Shown in pieces: positions 35,213 through 43,904 of a stretch of 64,000 nucleotides of DNA (positions are counted from its first letter, which is position 1; each line of letters opens with the position of its first letter). The position numbers were made by a program, and so were the translations under genes. The notes under the pieces are model-generated. The model worked only from the letters and a program-made list of their open reading frames with translations, was not told the origin of the DNA and ran no database searches. The DNA comes from an uncultured Acetatifactor sp. (lineage in GTDB: Bacteria > Bacillota > Clostridia > Lachnospirales > Lachnospiraceae), in NCBI GenBank assembly GCA_910586835.1, contig CAJUJU010000004.1, positions 1 through 64,000 of the forward strand, in the 5' to 3' direction.

Positions 35213-36502
35213 ATGATTGTAAAGAAATTTGTACCCTGTATTTATCTGCTCAATGAGCATGCGGTAAAAAGTCTTTCCGACCCTTTTGTGGTGGAGACGG
35301 ATCCCTTGCGTCTGGTGCGTCTGTACAACGAAAACAATGCCGATGAGCTTATTGTGTTCGACCTTTCCGAGGGAGACGCGGAGCATGAGACCGCGCTGGA
35401 TCGGATAAAGGAGATCTGTGCCCTGGCTGAGATGGACGTCATCGGAGCCGGAAACATCAGACGCCCGGAGGACATAAAAAAGCTGTTTTATGCGGGCTGC
35501 AGACGGGTTGTCCTGGACTTTGAAAAAGAAGAAAACATTGCCCTGGCCCAGGAAGTGTCCCTGCGGTTCGGAAGAGAACGGCTTCTCGTCTCCTACAACG
35601 ATCCGGCGGTGCTGACCGCAAACCGGGATCTTGTGGAGAAATGCGTATCCGCAATGCTTCTGCTGAACCCCCATCAGATCCGGGAGACGGAGGAGATACT
35701 CGACCTGCCCTTCTATGTACAGATCAACCGGATCGCACTGAACAAGCTGATGGAGATCTTTGCCTACGACCAGGTCTGCGGCGTCACCGGCAATACCATC
35801 AACGACAATTACCGGGATATTCTGCCCCTGAAGGGGCTGTGCAGGGAAAACGGCATCCAGGTAGAGACCTTTGAGGCCGCTTACAAGTGGAAGGATTTCC
35901 GGAAAAACAGCGACGGCATGGTGCCCGTGGTAGTGCAGGATTACCGCACAAGGGAGGTGCTGATGGTTGCCTATATGAACGAGGAAGCTTACGAACAGAC
36001 CATTTCCACCGGCAAGATGACCTACTTCAGCAGGAGCAGAAACGAGCTCTGGGTGAAGGGAAAGACCAGCGGACACTATCAATATGTAAAGAGCCTTACC
36101 GCAGACTGTGATATGGATACCATTTTAGCCAGAGTGTCACAGGTGGGAGCGGCCTGTCATACGGGGGCAAAAAGCTGCTTTTTCCATGAGATCACAAAGA
36201 AAGATTATGAGGAGACCGAAAATCCGCTGACCGTCTTTCAGGAGGTTCTGGATGTGATCCGGGACAGAAAGGCACATCCCAAGGAGGGCTCCTACACCAA
36301 CTATCTGTTTGACAAAGGAATTGACAAGATCCTGAAGAAGCTGGGCGAGGAGGCCACGGAGATCGTGATCGCCGCCAAAAATCCCAATCCAAACGAAGTA
36401 AAGTATGAAATGAGTGATTTCCTGTATCATATGATGGTTCTGATGGTGGAAAAGGAGATCGGCTGGGAGGAAATCACGTCAGAACTTGCCAACCGTCAGT
36501 GA
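35213..36502 (+). CDS. hisIE: HisIE with N-terminal HisF-like domain (phosphoribosyl-AMP cyclohydrolase / phosphoribosyl-ATP diphosphatase)
   Basis: 429 residues in three parts. Residues 1 to about 222 align with HisF/HisA barrels (KKFVPCIYLLN, NNADELIVFDL, GAGNIRRPEDIKKLFYAGC, VSYNDPAVL), but the catalytic Asp11 of HisF is Tyr11 and the second loop Asp region is not conserved, so this half is probably not a cyclase. About 230-330 is HisI, with the metal-binding DCDMDTILARV and GAACHTGAKSCFF. About 338-429 is HisE, with KILKKLGEEATEIVIAAKN. HisI and HisE carry out the third and second steps of the pathway. No hisH, hisA or hisF lies in the operon. A strong terminator follows. Confidence 0.9.
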   Translation: MIVKKFVPCIYLLNEHAVKSLSDPFVVETDPLRLVRLYNENNADELIVFDLSEGDAEHETALDRIKEICALAEMDVIGAGNIRRPEDIKKLFYAGCRRVVLDFEKEENIALAQEVSLRFGRERLLVSYNDPAVLTANRDLVEKCVSAMLLLNPHQIRETEEILDLPFYVQINRIALNKLMEIFAYDQVCGVTGNTINDNYRDILPLKGLCRENGIQVETFEAAYKWKDFRKNSDGMVPVVVQDYRTREVLMVAYMNEEAYEQTISTGKMTYFSRSRNELWVKGKTSGHYQYVKSLTADCDMDTILARVSQVGAACHTGAKSCFFHEITKKDYEETENPLTVFQEVLDVIRDRKAHPKEGSYTNYLFDKGIDKILKKLGEEATEIVIAAKNPNPNEVKYEMSDFLYHMMVLMVEKEIGWEEITSELANRQ

Positions 36503-36575
36503 GATCTGCCTTCCTCAATGAGACATGAGGCAGAATATGAAAACGGAAGTACGGTAACATTCGGAATAACGTCAA

Positions 36576-36603
36576 AAAGCTGCCGACAAACGGCAGCTTT
36601 TTT
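36576..36603 (+). terminator. terminator of the histidine operon
   Basis: Stem AAAGCTGCCG/CGGCAGCTTT (36576-36600) with loop ACAAA, then T's to 36603. Confidence 0.85.
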
Positions 36604-36724
36604 CAGGCACAACTCTATATAACACTATACCATATCAGGAAAAAAAAGTCTAGTAAAATTTTCATTTTTCTATATACTGTAATTATGGTTCGGCCAAACC
36701 AGACAGAAAAATCAGGAGGTGCGT

Positions 36725-39700
36725 ATGGACCATACAGACAGAGAATCTGAAAAACAATATCTGAAGGACACCCTAAAGGTGGTGGAGAACAATCTGGAAA
36801 ATTATGGCAGTGAGGTTGCCCGTATGCAGGCTCAGATCGACGAGATGCTGGAACATTACCACGACAACGATGTGGAGCTCTGGACCCTTTTAAACAACAC
36901 CATCACCATGAACGATCACATGAAAAGAGCTCTGCAGCGGAATGAACGTGCCCGCTCCAAGCCTTATTTCGGCAGAATTATCTTTCGGGACGAGACCCTG
37001 GGCAAGGAAGAATCCCTGTATATCGGCAAGGGCGGCATTTCCAGGGACAACACGAATTGGATCGTGATCGACTGGAGAGCGCCGGTTGCCAACGCCTACT
37101 ACGAAAACGGACTGGGAAAGTGCAGCTACACGGCTCCGGGCGGCAGGGAACTGCCCATTGATCTGCAGCTGAAGCGCACCTACGAGATAGAAGAGGGACA
37201 GCTGAGAGATTATTTTGACACGGAGGTCATCGCCAACGACGATCTGCTGATGAAGTACCTGTCAAAAAACAAGGAGGCAGTGCTGGGAGAGATCGTAGCC
37301 ACCATCCAGAAGGAACAGAACGAGATCATCCGCAAGTCCCCCTACCACAATGTCATCGTCCAGGGCGTGGCAGGCTCCGGTAAAACCACCGTAGCCATGC
37401 ACCGCATCTCCTATATTCTCTACAATTATAAGGAACGCTTCCGCCCGGAGGATTTTTACATCGTGGGCAGCAACCGCATTCTGCTGAATTATATCACGGG
37501 GGTGCTCCCCGACCTGGATGTCTACGGGGTAAAGCAGATGACCATGGAACAGCTTTTCACCCGGCTATTGTATGAAGACTGGGATGAAAAGAAGTATCGT
37601 GTGAAGCCTGTTTCCGGCAAACCGCCCTTTGTGAAGGGGACAGAGGAATGGTTCCTGGACCTGGAGGCTTTTATCCGAAGGCTGGAACTCAAAACCATCC
37701 GGCGTGACAACGTCTGGCTGGAGCCCCGCCAGTTCGTGGAAGGACTGCAGGACGGAAAAAACGGTATCTATGACCGGCGGGAGGAAGACAGGAAGGCCGG
37801 GATTCCCTCCAGACCCGTAAAGCTGGTGGAGAAAGAAGCCGTGGAACGCTATGTGGCCGGGAATCCTACGGTATCCATCCAGAGCAAGATCAACATGCTG
37901 AATGACAGGCTGATTGTCAAGATCAGGGACGAATTTCTGGGCAAGGGCGTGAAATACACGGAGGAGGAGAAAAAGGCCATTCTGAGGGCATATCGGGGCT
38001 ACTACGGGCCCGGGAAGTGGAAAAGGACCATCTATGAACTGTATGAGGATTTCCTGGAGGGACAGCGCAGAAAGGGTCTGAACGTTGAGTCTCCCACAGA
38101 CGCCTTTGACGTTTATGACCTGGCAGCCCTGGCCTTGCTCTATAAGTGGGTGAAGGAGACAGAGGTGATCAGCGAGGCTCACCACATTGTCATCGACGAA
38201 GCCCAGGACTTCGGCATGATGGCCTATCGGGTTCTGCACGCCTGCATCAGAGACTGCACCTATACCATCATGGGCGACGTCTCCCAGAACATTCACTTCG
38301 GCTACGGTCTGGGAGACTGGGAGGCGCTTCGCAGGCTGATTCTTCCGAATCCCATGGACTCCTTCGGTCTGCTGAAAAAAAGTTACCGGAACACTGTGGA
38401 GATATCCGATTTTGCAACCGACATCCTGCGCCACGGCAGCTTTCCCATCTATCCGGTGGAACCCATCATCCGGCACGGAAAGGCAGTTGCACTGGAAGCC
38501 TGTAAGGATGCTTCGGAAGATATGCTTGCAAAGCGGGCGGCGGAAATCTGCCGGGACTGGCAGTCTGCAGGATACGATACCATCGCCGTTGTCTGCCGGG
38601 ACGGAAGCGCGGCGCAGCGGACGGCAGCTCTTTTGTCAAAGCTTATCCCCATTCTGGAAAGCGATCTGGAAAAGGCGGATTTCGGCAGCGGTATCATGGT
38701 GCTCCCGGTGGAATACACCAAGGGACTGGAGTTTGACACGGTTCTGATCTGGAATCCCACCAGGGAGGATTATCCCGTGGACGACGGGGATGCCAAACTG
38801 CTCTATGTAGCCGCCACACGCGCCCTGCATGAGCTTCATGTACTCTACCGCGACAGTCTGACCGGGCTCATTGCAGACCCTGTGCCGGACAGGCCTCTGA
38901 CGTCCCTGGACGCTGGGCGGAAAAGTACGGAAGACCAGAGAAGGGGCGACAGTCCAAAAACCGAAAACACCAAGGACAGCGCCGTCTCTACCCTCCGGTG
39001 CGGTGCCGGAAAAAGGAACGCCGAACTTCCGGGAACCGGACAGTCACCGGCCTCCGGGACAAGACTTCCCGGAGCCCCCGGAAACCGCCATCGGGCCAAG
39101 GCTTCATCCAATGTGATCATTCACACGCCAAAGTACCCGGAAAAGGCTTCCCGGCCTGCCGCCCCTCCCGAAAAAATAAGCGCCGCATCGTCCCAGGCGG
39201 CCGGGATTTCCTTTGGAGACATGCCCGCCACGGAAAAGCTGCGCTGCCCCGGACACGCAAAAATCAGCCTCGGTATCCGCTGGGCCTCCAGGCAGGCGGA
39301 CGGACTGTACCTTCAGAGTCAGTACGGCACATTGCGTATCAGCCCCATGAGCGGCAACATCCTCCGGATGACCTTCTCCAGAGGCTCAAAAATTACGGAC
39401 GGCATCCATCCACTGATCACCGTCAGCCGGACGGAAAAAAACTGGCGATACCGGGACAGCACAAAAGTGCTGGAACTCTCAACGGGCGAGGTGACGGTGC
39501 TGGTGGAAAAGGCCACCGGAGCAATTTCCTTCCTGGACGGAAAAGGGAATCTGCTTCTGGCGGAAAAAAAGACGGGGAGCCGCCAGCTGGAGGAAAACCG
39601 GAACTGGCTCTTCTGGGAACGGCAGAAGAAAGAACAACTGTTTGCCAGAGCTCCAGAGGGACAGGATGCTCTGAAGCTGTGCGGCAGCGCCTTCTATATC

Positions 39701-39922
39701 TCGGACGGAACAATGCTTCCGTTCCTTCTCTCGGACAGAGGCTACGGAATCCTTCCGGCCACCCTGGGAAATGTGATCTGCTGCGACATTCCCGCCTACG
39801 GCTCCTGGCTGTGCATGGAACCGCTTTCCTCCGAGACTGCGGCACAGCAGGATTATTATTTCCTGGCGGGAAAACAGCAGAATCTTCTGAACGCCTTCGC
39901 TTATCTTTGCGGTACGCTGTGA
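36725..39922 (+). CDS. helD: HelD-type RNA polymerase recycling ATPase with GH31 N-domain-like C-terminal module
   Basis: 1065 residues. The N-terminal coiled coil (about 5-80) and RSKPYFGRIIF with VIDWRAPVANAYYE are the HelD pattern, where the coil enters the RNA polymerase secondary channel. Superfamily 1 helicase motifs follow: GVAGSGKTTVAMHR (about 213), IDEAQDFG (about 490), GDVSQNIHFGYG, KKSYRN, VEYTKGLEFDTVLIWNP and YVAATRALHELHVLYR (about 695-710). HelD of this type normally ends near there. Here a polar Pro/Ser/Arg linker (about 720-845) leads to about 220 beta-rich residues resembling the N-terminal sandwich of family 31 glycosidases (YGTLRISPMSGNILRMTFS, LLSDRGYGIL, DYYFLAGK); no glycosidase barrel follows. 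The ATG at 36725 follows AGGAGG closely. The frame is uninterrupted. Confidence 0.85.
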   Translation: MDHTDRESEKQYLKDTLKVVENNLENYGSEVARMQAQIDEMLEHYHDNDVELWTLLNNTITMNDHMKRALQRNERARSKPYFGRIIFRDETLGKEESLYIGKGGISRDNTNWIVIDWRAPVANAYYENGLGKCSYTAPGGRELPIDLQLKRTYEIEEGQLRDYFDTEVIANDDLLMKYLSKNKEAVLGEIVATIQKEQNEIIRKSPYHNVIVQGVAGSGKTTVAMHRISYILYNYKERFRPEDFYIVGSNRILLNYITGVLPDLDVYGVKQMTMEQLFTRLLYEDWDEKKYRVKPVSGKPPFVKGTEEWFLDLEAFIRRLELKTIRRDNVWLEPRQFVEGLQDGKNGIYDRREEDRKAGIPSRPVKLVEKEAVERYVAGNPTVSIQSKINMLNDRLIVKIRDEFLGKGVKYTEEEKKAILRAYRGYYGPGKWKRTIYELYEDFLEGQRRKGLNVESPTDAFDVYDLAALALLYKWVKETEVISEAHHIVIDEAQDFGMMAYRVLHACIRDCTYTIMGDVSQNIHFGYGLGDWEALRRLILPNPMDSFGLLKKSYRNTVEISDFATDILRHGSFPIYPVEPIIRHGKAVALEACKDASEDMLAKRAAEICRDWQSAGYDTIAVVCRDGSAAQRTAALLSKLIPILESDLEKADFGSGIMVLPVEYTKGLEFDTVLIWNPTREDYPVDDGDAKLLYVAATRALHELHVLYRDSLTGLIADPVPDRPLTSLDAGRKSTEDQRRGDSPKTENTKDSAVSTLRCGAGKRNAELPGTGQSPASGTRLPGAPGNRHRAKASSNVIIHTPKYPEKASRPAAPPEKISAASSQAAGISFGDMPATEKLRCPGHAKISLGIRWASRQADGLYLQSQYGTLRISPMSGNILRMTFSRGSKITDGIHPLITVSRTEKNWRYRDSTKVLELSTGEVTVLVEKATGAISFLDGKGNLLLAEKKTGSRQLEENRNWLFWERQKKEQLFARAPEGQDALKLCGSAFYISDGTMLPFLLSDRGYGILPATLGNVICCDIPAYGSWLCMEPLSSETAAQQDYYFLAGKQQNLLNAFAYLCGTL

Positions 39923-39967
39923 CGGCCAAAGCGTACCGGCAGACTCCGAAACATGTAACGGGCGGCT

Positions 39968-40342
39968 TTATTTCCCAAGAGAGAACGCGGCCACCCATTC
40001 ATCGATTTTATCTTCATAATCCATGGAGATGGCCTCTATGATTTTTTCCGCCGTCACGCCGGACACGTTGATCTGGTTGATATCCATGGCCACCACTGCG
40101 GCAAACAGCAGCACCGCAAGCAAAAGCCGCAGCCGGAAGGTGGAGACGGGCATGGACGGATCCATGGGCCCCATGCCCGCCACGGCCTGATCTCCAGGCT
40201 CCAGCTCCTCCGGGTAGGACGCTCTGCCGTACAGAATCCTTTCTCTGTTGTACATATCATATCTGTTTTCATTGTAGCGAGAGCGGACCTGCTGTACAAG
40301 CCGCAGCCTCTGCTCTGTAGATACATTGCTCATGCTGCTCAT
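39968..40342 (-). CDS. small single-pass membrane protein, unknown
   Basis: 124 residues from the ATG at 40342; a second ATG three codons on is equally possible. A soluble, Arg/Asn/Tyr-rich N-terminal part (TEQRLRLVQQVRSRYNENRY) is followed by one membrane segment (about 70-88, LRLLLAVLLFAAVVAMDI) and a short acidic tail ending DEWVAAFSLGK. I recognise no family. It is divergent from the moxR operon and convergent with helD, with its stop 45 bases from the helD stop. Confidence 0.6.
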   Translation of the reverse strand: MSSMSNVSTEQRLRLVQQVRSRYNENRYDMYNRERILYGRASYPEELEPGDQAVAGMGPMDPSMPVSTFRLRLLLAVLLFAAVVAMDINQINVSGVTAEKIIEAISMDYEDKIDEWVAAFSLGK

Positions 40343-40400
40343 ATCCTCGTAAAAAAGCTTACTACATGTTATGAAAAAGGACACTGGGACAGAACCTGAT

Positions 40401-40429
40401 TTGCATTAACCGCCTCCCTATGATAGAAT
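40401..40429 (+). promoter_or_regulatory. promoter of the moxR operon
   Basis: TTGCAT (40401-40406) and TAGAAT (40424-40429) with a 17-base spacer, about 40 bases before the likely moxR start codon. Confidence 0.6.
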
Positions 40430-40475
40430 AATCTTATTGCGGCAGGAGGAAAACGAGAGAGGGGAAAGCAAACGC

Positions 40476-41423
40476 ATGGAAAAGGGAAAGCTGTTGTGTG
40501 AAACGGCCTTATCTCAAATCGGTAAGGTGATCGTCGGAAAGGAGGAGACCGTCCGTCTGCTTCTGACGGCGCTGCTGGCAGATGGTCATGTGCTTTTGGA
40601 AGATGTTCCAGGCACCGGAAAGACAAAGCTGGCAAAGGCTCTGGCAAAGACCGTAAATCTGAAGTTTTCCAGAGTACAGTTCACACCGGATCTTCTGCCC
40701 GGAGATATCACGGGAATGAATATTTTTGACCGCCGCGAAAACGAATTTGTGCTCCGCAGGGGGCCTGTTTTCACCAATATTTTTCTGGCCGACGAGCTCA
40801 ACCGCGCCACCCCCAGAACCCAGGCCGGGCTGCTGGAATGTATGGAGGAAAGGCAGGTCACCATCGACGGGGAAAGTCATGTGCCCGGCAGCCCTTTCTT
40901 TGTGATCGCCACCCAGAATCCGGTGGAGACGGCGGGAACCTTTCCTCTGCCGGAGGCTCAGCTGGATCGTTTTACCATGAAGCTCTCCATGGGACTGCCG
41001 TCCAGGCAGGAAGAGATCTCCATTCTGGAACGGTACGCAAGGGAGGATCCCCTGACTAGGCTCTCCCCGTCGCTGACGCCGGAGGCGCTTGCGGCGGCAA
41101 AGGAGGAGGCCGGAGCCGTCTTTGTACACCGGTGCATTCTGGAATATATCGTGGATATTGTGTCCGCTACGAGAGCGGGAGAGCAGATTCTGGCCGGCGT
41201 CAGTCCCAGAGGCACACTTGCGTTGTTAAAATGCGCCAAGGCCTACGCCTGCCTGCAGGGACGGGGCCACGTTATTCCCGACGACGTCAGGGCTTTGGCG
41301 GTTCCGGTTCTCTCACACAGAATCATGCTGGGCTACGGTGCGGGCGGGACGGAAACCGCACGGGGTTTGGTAAGACAGATTGTGGAAAGCACAACAGTGC
41401 CCACGGAGGATTTTTCCCTATGA
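40476..41423 (+). CDS. MoxR family AAA+ ATPase
   Basis: 315 residues. Walker A is EDVPGTGKTKLAKALA, Walker B FLADELNRATPRTQ, sensor 1 lies in FVIATQNPVE, and the FPLPEAQLDRF motif is typical of MoxR. MoxR ATPases act as chaperones with DUF58 proteins that have a von Willebrand-like fold; a DUF58 gene follows with an ATGA overlap. The ATG at 40476 (MEKGKLLCET) is chosen; the ribosome site is GAGGGG about 11 bases before it. Confidence 0.92.
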   Translation: MEKGKLLCETALSQIGKVIVGKEETVRLLLTALLADGHVLLEDVPGTGKTKLAKALAKTVNLKFSRVQFTPDLLPGDITGMNIFDRRENEFVLRRGPVFTNIFLADELNRATPRTQAGLLECMEERQVTIDGESHVPGSPFFVIATQNPVETAGTFPLPEAQLDRFTMKLSMGLPSRQEEISILERYAREDPLTRLSPSLTPEALAAAKEEAGAVFVHRCILEYIVDIVSATRAGEQILAGVSPRGTLALLKCAKAYACLQGRGHVIPDDVRALAVPVLSHRIMLGYGAGGTETARGLVRQIVESTTVPTEDFSL

Positions 41424-42538
41424 TACGTCTGCTGTGTATCGGACTTCTGTTCTTCCTGCTGATTTTAGCTCAGAAGCTGATCTATGAAAAATTGTGGCGC
41501 CGCGGGCTTCACATAGAGATTCATTTCTCTCCGGAGCACCTGTTTGAGGGCAGTCAGGGAGAATTGAAGGAAATCATCGAAAACCGGAAACGGCTTCCCC
41601 TTGCCATGCTGACCGTCAAATTCCGGACGGACCGGAACCTGCATTTCCAGGACGGACAGGGGGCCCGGATCACGGATCAATTTTACCGCAGCGATGTCTT
41701 CCGGGTGGGCAGCCGGGAAAAGGTGACCCGAACCCTGCGCTTCACCTGCGGCAGGCGGGGATATTACACGGTGGATGCCGCCAGCCTGGTGGCATCGGAT
41801 CTGCTGATGACAGGCCGGATGATCGCGGAAGTGCCCCTGAAGACGGAAATCTATGTCTATCCCAGGCCGTGGATAAGCGAGGAACTGAGGCGCACTCTGA
41901 TGAGCCTGAACGGAGAGGTGCTGACAAGGCAGCGGCTTCTGGAGGATCCCTTTGAATACCGGGGCATCCGGGATTATCAGCCCTCCGACGACATGCGGAG
42001 CATCAACTGGAAGGCTACCGCAAGAACAGGGGATCTGAAGGTCAATCAGAAAAATTACACCTCCCTGAAGAGCGTGCGGATCTTTTTCAACATACAGGAC
42101 AACAACATTATGAAGAAGGAGGACTGCGTGGAGCTTTCCTTCCGCATCGTTGCAGGACTGTGTTCCTGGTTTCTCGGACAGGGTATGCAGGTATCCTGCT
42201 TCGGAAACGGGGTTGACATACTGACCGGAAAGCATGTGTCGATTCCCGCCAGAGCGGGAGAGGGCCAGCTGGATGCGATCTGTCGGGCACTGGCAAGAGT
42301 GGATACCGCCAGGGAACCCGTCAGCTTTCCCGGGGCCTTTGAAGAGCTTCTGTTTTCCGGGGACGGCAGTGTGCTGACCTGTTTTGTAGCGCCCAATCAG
42401 TACGAGGATTTTGTCCTTCTCCTGAAGCGCTATCAGGCCGCCGGAAGGGATTTTGTCTGGTTCTATCCGGTTCAGGGCTGCTGTCCCGATCTGCCCCTGG
42501 GCCTGGAAAAGCAAATCCGGACTGTCCACAGCCTGTGA
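41420..42538 (+). CDS. DUF58 domain protein
   Basis: 372 residues. One N-terminal membrane segment (about 2-20, LLCIGLLFFLLILAQ) is followed by a beta-rich region and the DUF58 signature EYRGIRDYQPSDDMRSINWKATARTG (split here as YRGIRDYQPSDD and RSINWKATAR), then a von Willebrand A-like region. The start codon overlaps the moxR stop as ATGA. Such pairs are thought to assemble or check envelope proteins, but targets are not known in Clostridia. Confidence 0.88.
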   Translation: MIRLLCIGLLFFLLILAQKLIYEKLWRRGLHIEIHFSPEHLFEGSQGELKEIIENRKRLPLAMLTVKFRTDRNLHFQDGQGARITDQFYRSDVFRVGSREKVTRTLRFTCGRRGYYTVDAASLVASDLLMTGRMIAEVPLKTEIYVYPRPWISEELRRTLMSLNGEVLTRQRLLEDPFEYRGIRDYQPSDDMRSINWKATARTGDLKVNQKNYTSLKSVRIFFNIQDNNIMKKEDCVELSFRIVAGLCSWFLGQGMQVSCFGNGVDILTGKHVSIPARAGEGQLDAICRALARVDTAREPVSFPGAFEELLFSGDGSVLTCFVAPNQYEDFVLLLKRYQAAGRDFVWFYPVQGCCPDLPLGLEKQIRTVHSL

Positions 42539-42570
42539 GCACTAATTTATTGTTGGAGGAATACTCATCC

Positions 42571-43851
42571 ATGAACAGCCGGAGGCTTATCCTGACAATT
42601 GAATTCCTGACCATGCAGCTGAATCACTGGGTTCTTTTCCTGCCTGCCATGACCCTTATGGGGCTCATGGCAGGGTTGACGGGCAGTGGGAAACCGGACT
42701 GGAGCATGTGGGCGCTTGTGGGACTGCTTCCCTTTCTCTGCTTTCTGATCCGCAGGCGTCAGAGGAGATTTGCGGGTTTCTGCGGATTGCATCTGGTTCT
42801 CCTTGTACTGGCGCTCCTGATTCCGACAGCGGACATCTGCAGTCGTATACTCTGCATTTTCTATACGGCCTACTGCCTGATCAGCTCCTTCTCCATCCGT
42901 CTGAAGGAGCGTGAAGCCCCTTCCGCCACCTCGGCCTTTTCCCCCGCCCTGATGGTGGCGGCTGCCGCAGCTTCTTTTCTGCTGAACCATTTTCAGGGCC
43001 GCCCGGATTGGGACCGCTTTTACTTTTTCCCGCTGATCGGCTGTCTTGCCCTGTACAATATCGTCTGTTATCTGGAGAGCTATCAGGAATTTCTGGAACA
43101 GCACAGAACCACCGTGGGTTCGCTGCCCGCCGCCGAAATCCTGCGCTCCGGGCTTCCGCCTGTATTGGGCTATTCGCTGTTATGTGCCCTGGTCATGCTT
43201 TTGAGTGTCAATCTGTCCTGGCTGGAGGAGATTGCCGTTCTGATAAAAAGAGGCATGCTTGCTTTGCTGCGGGCGTTCTTTTCCCTGTTTTCCCCAAAGG
43301 ATGGCAGTCAGTCGGAATATCTCCAGGAACAGCCGGTTTTTCCCACAGTGGGAGAGACGCCCTTACTGCCAACGGCAGAAGAGCCTTTCTGGCTCTGGAA
43401 GATTTTGGAGCTGGTTATCGCCGCGGCAATCCTCCTGGGGCTTCTCTATGGAATTGTCCGGCTTCTAATTTTTCTGGCAGGCTATATCCGGGAACGCTTT
43501 TCCGACGACTTTGCCGGAAAGAAGACGACTGTGGAAGAAGCCTCCGAAGATCTGCGGGAAAAATGTCTGCCGGTGCGGCAGCGGAAGGCACGGAGCAAAG
43601 CCTTCTCAGGTTTTCTGAGCCCTGAGATAAAAATCCGAAAGCTGTACCGAAAGAAGCTGCTGGCCTGTGCCGCGGAACCTGCCGAAGCGGCAAAACTGCC
43701 TTTCCTCACTGCCAGAGACAGCGAAAAACAGCTGAATCTGCACGGAATGGCAGCGTACTACGAGAAAGCCCGCTACTCTGCGGAAAAGCCGACGCGACAG
43801 GACGTCCGCGGAATGCAGGATGCCTGCGCCGGACGTTCTTCGGACGTCTAA
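42571..43851 (+). CDS. membrane protein, third gene of the moxR operon (DUF4129-like tail)
   Basis: 426 residues. About six membrane segments in the first 235 residues, another at about 285-310, then a basic cytoplasmic tail ending with an AAYYEKARYSAEKPTRQDV block that resembles the DUF4129 end of TgpA-like transglutaminases. The transglutaminase domain itself is absent. The ATG at 42571 has GGAGGA 10 bases upstream; a GTG at 42535 overlapping the DUF58 stop lacks one. Probably works with the MoxR/DUF58 pair. Confidence 0.7.
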   Translation: MNSRRLILTIEFLTMQLNHWVLFLPAMTLMGLMAGLTGSGKPDWSMWALVGLLPFLCFLIRRRQRRFAGFCGLHLVLLVLALLIPTADICSRILCIFYTAYCLISSFSIRLKEREAPSATSAFSPALMVAAAAASFLLNHFQGRPDWDRFYFFPLIGCLALYNIVCYLESYQEFLEQHRTTVGSLPAAEILRSGLPPVLGYSLLCALVMLLSVNLSWLEEIAVLIKRGMLALLRAFFSLFSPKDGSQSEYLQEQPVFPTVGETPLLPTAEEPFWLWKILELVIAAAILLGLLYGIVRLLIFLAGYIRERFSDDFAGKKTTVEEASEDLREKCLPVRQRKARSKAFSGFLSPEIKIRKLYRKKLLACAAEPAEAAKLPFLTARDSEKQLNLHGMAAYYEKARYSAEKPTRQDVRGMQDACAGRSSDV

Positions 43852-43904
43852 TGTACGAAAATTTTGAAATAAGATAAGAACCGAATCTGAGAGGAGAAAA
43901 AGAA

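Noticed and set aside
38850..39300. Frameshift or assembly join between helicase and GH31-like part
   Set aside because: The frame is open throughout, the linker has normal base and codon use, and no second start with ribosome site was found; kept as a genuine fusion pending checks.
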